From Heliocidaris tuberculata (lineage: Eukaryota > Echinodermata > Echinoidea > Camarodonta > Echinometridae), in assembly GCA_025618425.1 (NCBI GenBank), contig CM046832.1, forward strand, positions 23,108,359 to 23,172,358: a stretch of 64,000 nucleotides of DNA, in the 5' to 3' direction. This document shows, piece after piece, positions 58,295 to 64,000 of this stretch. The translations under genes and the position numbers were made by a program. Each line of letters opens with the position of its first letter. Positions within the stretch are counted from its first letter, which is position 1. The notes beneath the pieces were generated by a model. The model was not told the DNA's origin. It made no database searches and saw only the letters and a list, made by a program, of their open reading frames with translations.

Positions 58295-59775
58295 GAATGT
58301 ATACAGTACATATAAAAAAAAGTACACACTATGAAAATATCCTCCAAAATCAGAATTTCACAATGTCGATATGGTGTTTTCTTATAGGATTATGGGTGAG
58401 GGTCTGTTCCATCGGATGACACTATGAGTACTGACAATATTTTACACGTGAGTGAATAATGGCAGCTTTTGTAAAACTCGCAAAAATTGGTTTGCGCAAA
58501 AAATGCCTCAGTCTTGAATTTGATCAAAGTGCCTAGGTACATGTATTAGGCAGTGCTAGTAACTTCATATTCTCTGCTAAGTATTAATATTTGATTTGAA
58601 CAATCATTTAATCCTTATATTAATCTTATACCTATCCGCACACTCCTACCCCCTCTCCCCACACACACACACACTCAAACACCTTACCCAAAACATCGCA
58701 GATTATGTCTATCTGCACACAAGTCCACTTTTGACTGGAGCATTTCGAAAGGATGCAAATTGAAATGCATTACAGGAAGATGGACCTAAAATGTTCCATT
58801 TTCAAGAAGGGAGAGAGAAAAAAAAAATCTGGTTTTGAAAAGTTTATTTGGTTCCTTTCTTTGCCCCATCTCTTCCAACCAGTTGAGGATGTGTCACTGT
58901 CTGGAGCATGGCGAAAGGATGCACTGTGCTGCATGATGATATCTTTTACATGTACATGTTAATGTTAAATTGAAGAAATGTTAAAACATTATTTCAGTTT
59001 ATAAATTTGCTTCTCTTTTAAATTTAAATTTGTCATACAAGATGTTGTTTATGGGATCTTGTAACTTTTAAGAGGAATAAGAAATTTGAATAAGAAAATA
59101 TGTAAATGTTAGGGTTCTCCTAATCTGTTATTGCATTCAGTCTTCCCAACACTCCTCAGGCTAAAATAGGTATTGATGCAGATGATTTGTGCTGGAAAGA
59201 CACACCTGCAATGATGATAGCAGTTGTGGGGGGGGGGGGGGGGGGGGACAGTGGTGTATCCATCCATTGGATGAAGCTGGTGTAGCTTCTTCTTGAAGGC
59301 CCAGGGAAAAAAATCAGTACAACTTGCTATGCTCTGATGCTTGTACAAGAACAGAGCTGTCCAGGTAGGCAGACATTTAACCCCTGTTTTGGGAGCCTCC
59401 CACCACTCCCCTTTATCAATTTCTGGATACACCATTGTGGGTGTGCACTGTACTAGGTATAGGGTTAAGGATGAAATGACTGTTCAAATCAATTATTGAT
59501 ACTTAAGCGAGAACATGCAGTTACTGCTTAATAGTTGATACTCACTTTGATCAAATTCAAGACCTAGGCATTTTTGCGCAAGCCAGTTTTTGCGAGTTTC
59601 ACACAAGTAGACAGTATTCACTAAAGAGTAAAATATTGTCAGTATGAATAGTGTCATTCAAGGAAACAGACCCTCACCCATAATTGTAAAAGAAATAATT
59701 ATATCAATATTGTGAAATTATGATTTTGGAGGATATTTTCAAAGTGTGTACTTTTTTTTGATACACACTGTATAG
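58295..59775. repeat. Inverted repeat, ~250-bp arms, ~1-kb spacer
   Basis: 58295-58555 (GTACACACTATGAAAATATC, ATGGGTGAGGGTCTGTT, TTGCGCAAAAAATGCCT) pairs with 59545-59775 in reverse. Diverged. The spacer contains a hAT-like fragment (59249-59437). Confidence 0.75.
59249..59437. mobile_element. hAT-like fragment, CAGTGGTGTATCC ends
   Basis: CAGTGGTGTATCCATCC at the left and TTCTGGATACACCATTG at the right are inverted repeats. No clear duplication, because the left flank is a G run. Confidence 0.6.
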
Positions 59776-59885
59776 GGGGTTTCAAGTGATTACCGGTAGG
59801 ATGTTTGTCTTTTATCATGTGAATAAAACATTCACATGATAAATGCATGTAAACAAGACAAATTTCCTTATATGGACAATAAAGC

Positions 59886-59887
<2 letters not shown>

Positions 59888-59919
<32 letters not shown>
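59888..59919. repeat. (AT)n microsatellite
   Basis: About 15 AT units. A second run is at about 61209-61232. Confidence 0.95.
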
Positions 59920-59921
<2 letters not shown>

Positions 59922-60930
59922 ACTAATTCGCCCTAAAAGGGGAAATGGTAAAAAAAGCATAGCAAAGGAGAAAATTTATATAAACCTGTTTATACATAAT
60001 AAAGGATATGATAAAGGACATTTCCTCAAACAGCACATATTTTACTCATGGCACAATATGAACCCTGAAATTTGAGATGCATGCGTAAGGCTACCCTACA
60101 TTTAAAAAAATGGAAGGGTCCTCAAATCGTTTTTTGTATTTTCGAAAAGTTCATTTATTAATCTACCATCTGACAAAATTTCAGGGTAAAATACGATTTT
60201 GAAATATGTTTTTACTCTCATTCAAAATGACCATGTTTTTCTGGACATTCAAACTTTGTGTGTCAACTTGCTGGGATTGTACTTCACATCGCTTTTCTGG
60301 TATAGCTTAAAAACTATGCATTGTCTGATATTCAAAATCTAAAGAAACAAAGAGATATACATGTGTATCTATTTTGATGGTGTGGAAAGTTTCAATCCAA
60401 TCCGATTAGTACTTCATATTATTTAGATTAATAAATGAACTTTTCGAAAATACAAAAAACTTAAAATAAAAATTTCCACCCCAAACCACCTTTTTCAGCG
60501 CTTTACTCTGAAACTCCCATTGCGACTTATTGGTCGTTTTGTGGTGGAGGGTCACATATATATATTTCATTAGATACCTACACATGTACTTAGGGCGAAA
60601 ATACGTGGTAAAAAATGCTGCGAAAGGGGGAAATCGACTATTTGAACTAGACTTTCTGACCTTGCCTGCCATATCACAACCTGTAACTTCGCTGTCACAA
60701 TGCTATAATGAGCGTCCACCGATATGAGGACCCTTCCATTTTTTAAAATGTAGGGTAGCCTTACGCATGCATCTCAAATTTCAGGGTTCATATTGTGCCA
60801 TGGGTAAAATATGTGCTGTTTGAGGAAATGTCCTTTATCATATCCTTTATTATGTATAAACAGGTTTATATAAATTTTCTCCTCTGCTATGCTTTTTTTA
60901 CCATTTCCCCTTTTAGGGCGAATTAGTATG
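59922..60930. repeat. Foldback element with ~205-bp near-identical arms
   Basis: Arms 59922-60130 and 60718-60930 are reverse complements with few changes (AATTCGCCCTAAAAGGGGAA against TTCCCCTTTTAGGGCGAATT). A second inverted pair, TTTTCGAAAAGTTCATTTAT (near 60135) against its complement near 60425-60460, lies inside. The arms carry the same 48-codon frame. Confidence 0.88.
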
Positions 60931-61867
60931 CTAGGGAGTTTTGACTCAACCTTTTGTGCGACAAACAATAGGACACAGATTACGCACTCTTAAATGGTCA
61001 CTCTTCTTTAGAGCCCGTTTTCTCTATTGTTTTGGTCATTAGCCTGTCTGACATGTTGACATTCTCATTGTAATTTATAAGGGTTTGCTTAGTCCATACA
61101 AGACAAGTTATATATCATTTTAAAGCTTAGAATCTAAGCTTTCAAACTGTGTTGAAATTTTAAAAACCCAAATTTCCAACTTATTGGTCATTTTGTGGTG
61201 GAGGGTCACATATATATATATATATATATATTCATTATATCCCTTAAAATACTTATTACTTGTTAAGCAATGACATTGTAACTTCTGACATACACACTGT
61301 ACATATAATTTTAAGCTCTGTGCAGAGTATTAGCTTTACACGTGTGTATAACCTACATGTATAATCTCAGTGCTTGAAAACAGGTTAAATTTCTTTATTA
61401 AAGAAAATTATGAATACGTTTCTCATTGCATTTGAAAGAATATGTTTGAATTGAAATGAGGGATGCTCTACTTCTTCAGATATTTTCTCTATTTGTATTT
61501 AGAATACTATGGACAGCCTAATCAAACAATTAATTACCCATGAGTGAGTCTGCATTTCCTTCACTGCATGGTTACATACAAATTGCTCTCCATTTTACTG
61601 TTTTAATTTTGCAGGGAATTGGATGTTGATAAGGGAGTTGAGGAATTTAATTTCAAAGGCAATGCAAATTTTCGGTCAAGAATCATCAAATTTCTAAATG
61701 TATTAGTTTCTTGTTGCCATAATTGGTTACACTGAAATATGTATCGAAGGGGGTTTTGTTTCAAATTAAGACCTCAGAAATATGTCAGAAAACACTATTC
61801 AACAATTGGCAAATTACACCGAGTATCTACATTAATGTTAAGTAAGTACTCTGGAATAATATGTACA

Positions 61868-62283
61868 TTAACCCTTTCACGACAATTGACCACATTTTGT
61901 GGTTTGGTTCAATAACTTTTGATTCAGAGCTCTAAAAAATATACCGGATGCATGAGTAGAAAGAGCAAAAATTTCTGCACAAACTGTGTCCATTTTTGTT
62001 GCATGACCATGCTGCATTTGATGCCAGGAATTTTAAAAATGAGAATAAGATTTAAAATCCTTAAATTGGCAATACATTGAGATTTCAAAATCATTGTTTT
62101 TTCATCAAAATTGGACATTTTTGCAACTTTTCAACAAACCCTGTAAAAATGTATATTGTTTTCAAAGACATTACACCTTCTTAGAACCATGTAGGACTAA
62201 AAGAAAAATATTACTGTTGCCAATTTGAAGAAGAAAATGTGATCAATTAAGCCTTTACATATTTCCTGTCCTGAAAGGGTTAA
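61868..62283. mobile_element. TTAA element with CCCTTTC ends (piggyBac-like MITE)
   Basis: It reads TTAACCCTTTCACGACA and TGTCCTGAAAGGGTTAA, 416 bp. The TTAA target with CCC/GGG termini is the piggyBac pattern. Non-coding. Confidence 0.75.
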
Positions 62284-62443
62284 CAGTGGTAAATAACTGG
62301 CAAGTAGTGAGCATACATGTACACCCCCACAGTAGTTAAGACTCTGGAGATGAGAATTTTATATACTTTATATAATTTACTTCTTGCTAACCTGTATTTT
62401 GTTAAACTTTCATTTAATTTTGTAATTTTGATGATCACAACAG

Positions 62444-62629
62444 CGGGATTGCTTGGATTCTCTAATGATGACATTGCAATGTTCCAGCGTAGCATGCAGC
62501 GTCCAGGAGGCAGCCCGACTGAAATTATGTTGACAACATGGGACTATGAGAACCATACAATTGAGGAACTTTATCTCAAGCTCAGTGAGCTGAGACATGC
62601 AAGGTGCATGATGTTACTCAAAGATTTTG
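62444..62629 (+). CDS. Death-domain gene, shared second-half exon
   Basis: 186 nt, acceptor gatcacaacag, donor gtaagt, entry and exit phase 1. It encodes GLLGFSNDDIAMFQRSMQRP, then GGSPTEIMLTTWDYENHTIE, then ELYLKLSELRHARCMMLLKD, i.e. death-domain helices 3 to 6. SPT-x-x-ML-x-x-W with N-x-T-x-x-x-L is the spacing seen in IRAK4-type death domains, but UNC5 and NF-kB death domains share it partly. The gene continues to the right of the window. Confidence 0.75.
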
Positions 62630-62848
62630 GTAAGTGAACTGCTTGCAATATGCACTCGCAAAATTTATTATTAACTTCTGAAAAGCGTGTTGAAATAAAA
62701 TCAGCCCAAGAGGTTATGAGATGAAAAATTGTAATGCTGATGGTGGTAATGGAATGAAATTCCTCTGCATTTTCTCTCTAGATTTTAGAGAGAAATATTA
62801 TCTGAAACAGGTCCTTCTCTGTAAGACTGGTCTACCTCTTCATTAGTA

Positions 62849-63148
62849 TTAAAGGGATACTCAACCGCAGATTGTGGACGTTTTTATGCCGCGAGAGGGC
62901 ACCGTGATCGTTACCTGATCATGCCGTTGCCCCCCGGAGCGCAAACTTCGGACAGACTGTTCGCCGCGCAACATGCACGCTCCGCCTGAGCTCAAGCTCT
63001 CGTGCGAGATTCGGTCGGCTTCGTGCAGTCCGAAAAGTAATCCCAGTAGTCCGACGGACGCGTTCGACGCACAAACTTTGTGTACGAGTGAATGGGGCAT
63101 ACGCAATCCTGACTTTCCCCACGGCCGCCTGGTGGCGTATCCCTTTAA
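62849..63148. mobile_element. TTAA-flanked MITE, family C
   Basis: 300 bp, starting TTAAAGGGATACTCAACCGC and ending GTGGCGTATCCCTTTAA. GC-rich interior. It shares its right TTAA with the next element. Confidence 0.75.
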
Positions 63149-63650
63149 AGGGGAAGTTCACCCCGAAGATTACTTGAGTTTGAAAAATGCAGAAAAAATA
63201 AAGAAAAATATTGGCGAAAGTTTGGACAAAATCCGTTAAAGAATAACGGAGTTATGGACTTTTGAGGTTTTGATTTTGTGACGTCACATGCGAGCAGCTC
63301 CTCCATTATGTAATGTGATAAATATTCCATAAAATACAGTTTTCTCAGAAAATTTAGAATAGTTTCATCTGTGCATTTGATATATTGTCAGAAATGTTAT
63401 TCAATACTAGATTCTGAAAAGAAACAATATTGATTTATCGTGGAACGTAAAAAAAAATGCGAATATATGGAATATTTATTACATGACCAATGGGCAGCTG
63501 CTCGCATGTGACGTCACGAATCCAAAACTTTAAATACTCATAACTCTTTTATTATTTGACCGATTTTCATCAAACCTTCGCCAATATTTTTCTTTATTTT
63601 TTCTGAATTTTTTAAACTCAAGTAATCTTCAGGGTGAACTTCCCCTTTAA
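63145..63650. mobile_element. TTAA-flanked foldback MITE, family D
   Basis: 506 bp with ~200-bp inverted arms starting AGGGGAAGTTCACCC. GTGACGTCACATGCGAGCAG lies in the left arm and its complement in the right. TTAA is at 63145-63148 and 63647-63650. Confidence 0.9.
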
Positions 63651-64000
63651 AGGATTATGCTTTTAAATGATAGTTACTATTCTTAGGGCAACCAGGTGAT
63701 ATAGACATATTTCAATTTATAGAGTATTTTTACCCTTACTAATGCAATGTTTTGAGACATAAACTATATGAACTGATGCTAGTTTGAAAGAGAGGGAAAT
63801 ATCCCTCCTGCTACTGCATGATTCTTCGGTTTTGCTCATCACTTGATTTTATAGCATGTCATACACATGCATAGAATCGTGACACCATTGTAATGACTAC
63901 ATGGATTTACATTACATGTTGTGGGGGGAAAAACACATAGATAAGTGTTGCCATTCTCTAAAGTATTTTATGGGCTGCGGTGTGTAATATAATATGACAG
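63651..64000. other. Non-coding, nothing recognised
   Basis: Presumably intron of the death-domain gene, since the previous exon ends in a strong donor. Confidence 0.45.

Larger units (their letters stand above)
55274..62443 (+). other. Intron of the death-domain gene
   Basis: Filled with MITEs, foldbacks and low-complexity sequence. One weak candidate exon at 61615 is discussed under rejected items. Confidence 0.5.

Noticed and set aside
59836..60968. The same 48-residue peptide encoded on both strands
   Set aside because: Explained by near-identical inverted arms of a foldback element, not by two genes.
61615..61735. Exon after a strong acceptor (ttaattttgcag) in the death-domain intron
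   Set aside because: Open in two frames for 25-39 codons, but neither continues a death domain and no donor follows. It could be an alternative terminal exon; evidence is too thin.
62919..63239. Frames across the junction of MITEs C and D
   Set aside because: They span two separate mobile elements and so cannot be one ancient protein.

Overview
The window looks like nuclear DNA of a marine invertebrate, most likely an echinoderm. It is AT-rich, its genes are split by GT-AG introns, runs of acatgta are everywhere, and it is packed with short non-autonomous DNA transposons. The organism call is inference from texture; no diagnostic marker gene was used. No rRNA, CRISPR or bacterial-type operon is present.

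Layout. (1) 1-22 kb is gene-poor and transposon-rich. It holds a 16-nt box repeated five times (83-705), a 5'-truncated LINE with a 14-bp target duplication (2294-2927), and fragments of three genes: minus-strand exons at 8934-8961 and 3565-3663 that may be the start of an IFRD-like gene; a plus-strand exon at 8519-8631; and a small two-exon minus-strand gene (14535 down to 13492). (2) 22.5-42.4 kb holds one complete gene on the plus strand: a C-terminal-motor kinesin (kinesin-14 type) with 15 coding exons and 882 residues, every splice phase consistent. Its introns carry many elements, including a giant 565-bp inverted repeat in intron 9. (3) 42.4-53.2 kb has no recognisable gene. It holds MITEs, degenerate tandem repeats, a 36-copy 30-bp minisatellite (50257-51331), nested hAT elements and a 260-bp tandem duplication. 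(4) 53.2-62.6 kb holds the start of a death-domain gene on the plus strand. Two alternative exons (ending 53503 and 55273) each encode the first half of a death domain, and both fit in phase onto one shared second-half exon (62444-62629). The gene runs off the right end.

The mobile fraction is unusually legible. At least seven families have TTAA (or TA) at both ends, several hAT elements have perfect or near-perfect 8-bp target duplications, two elements have TAA duplications, and there are several foldback elements. The most striking structure is a ~50-nt subterminal motif lying about 71 nt from the TTAA end in three otherwise different MITE families.
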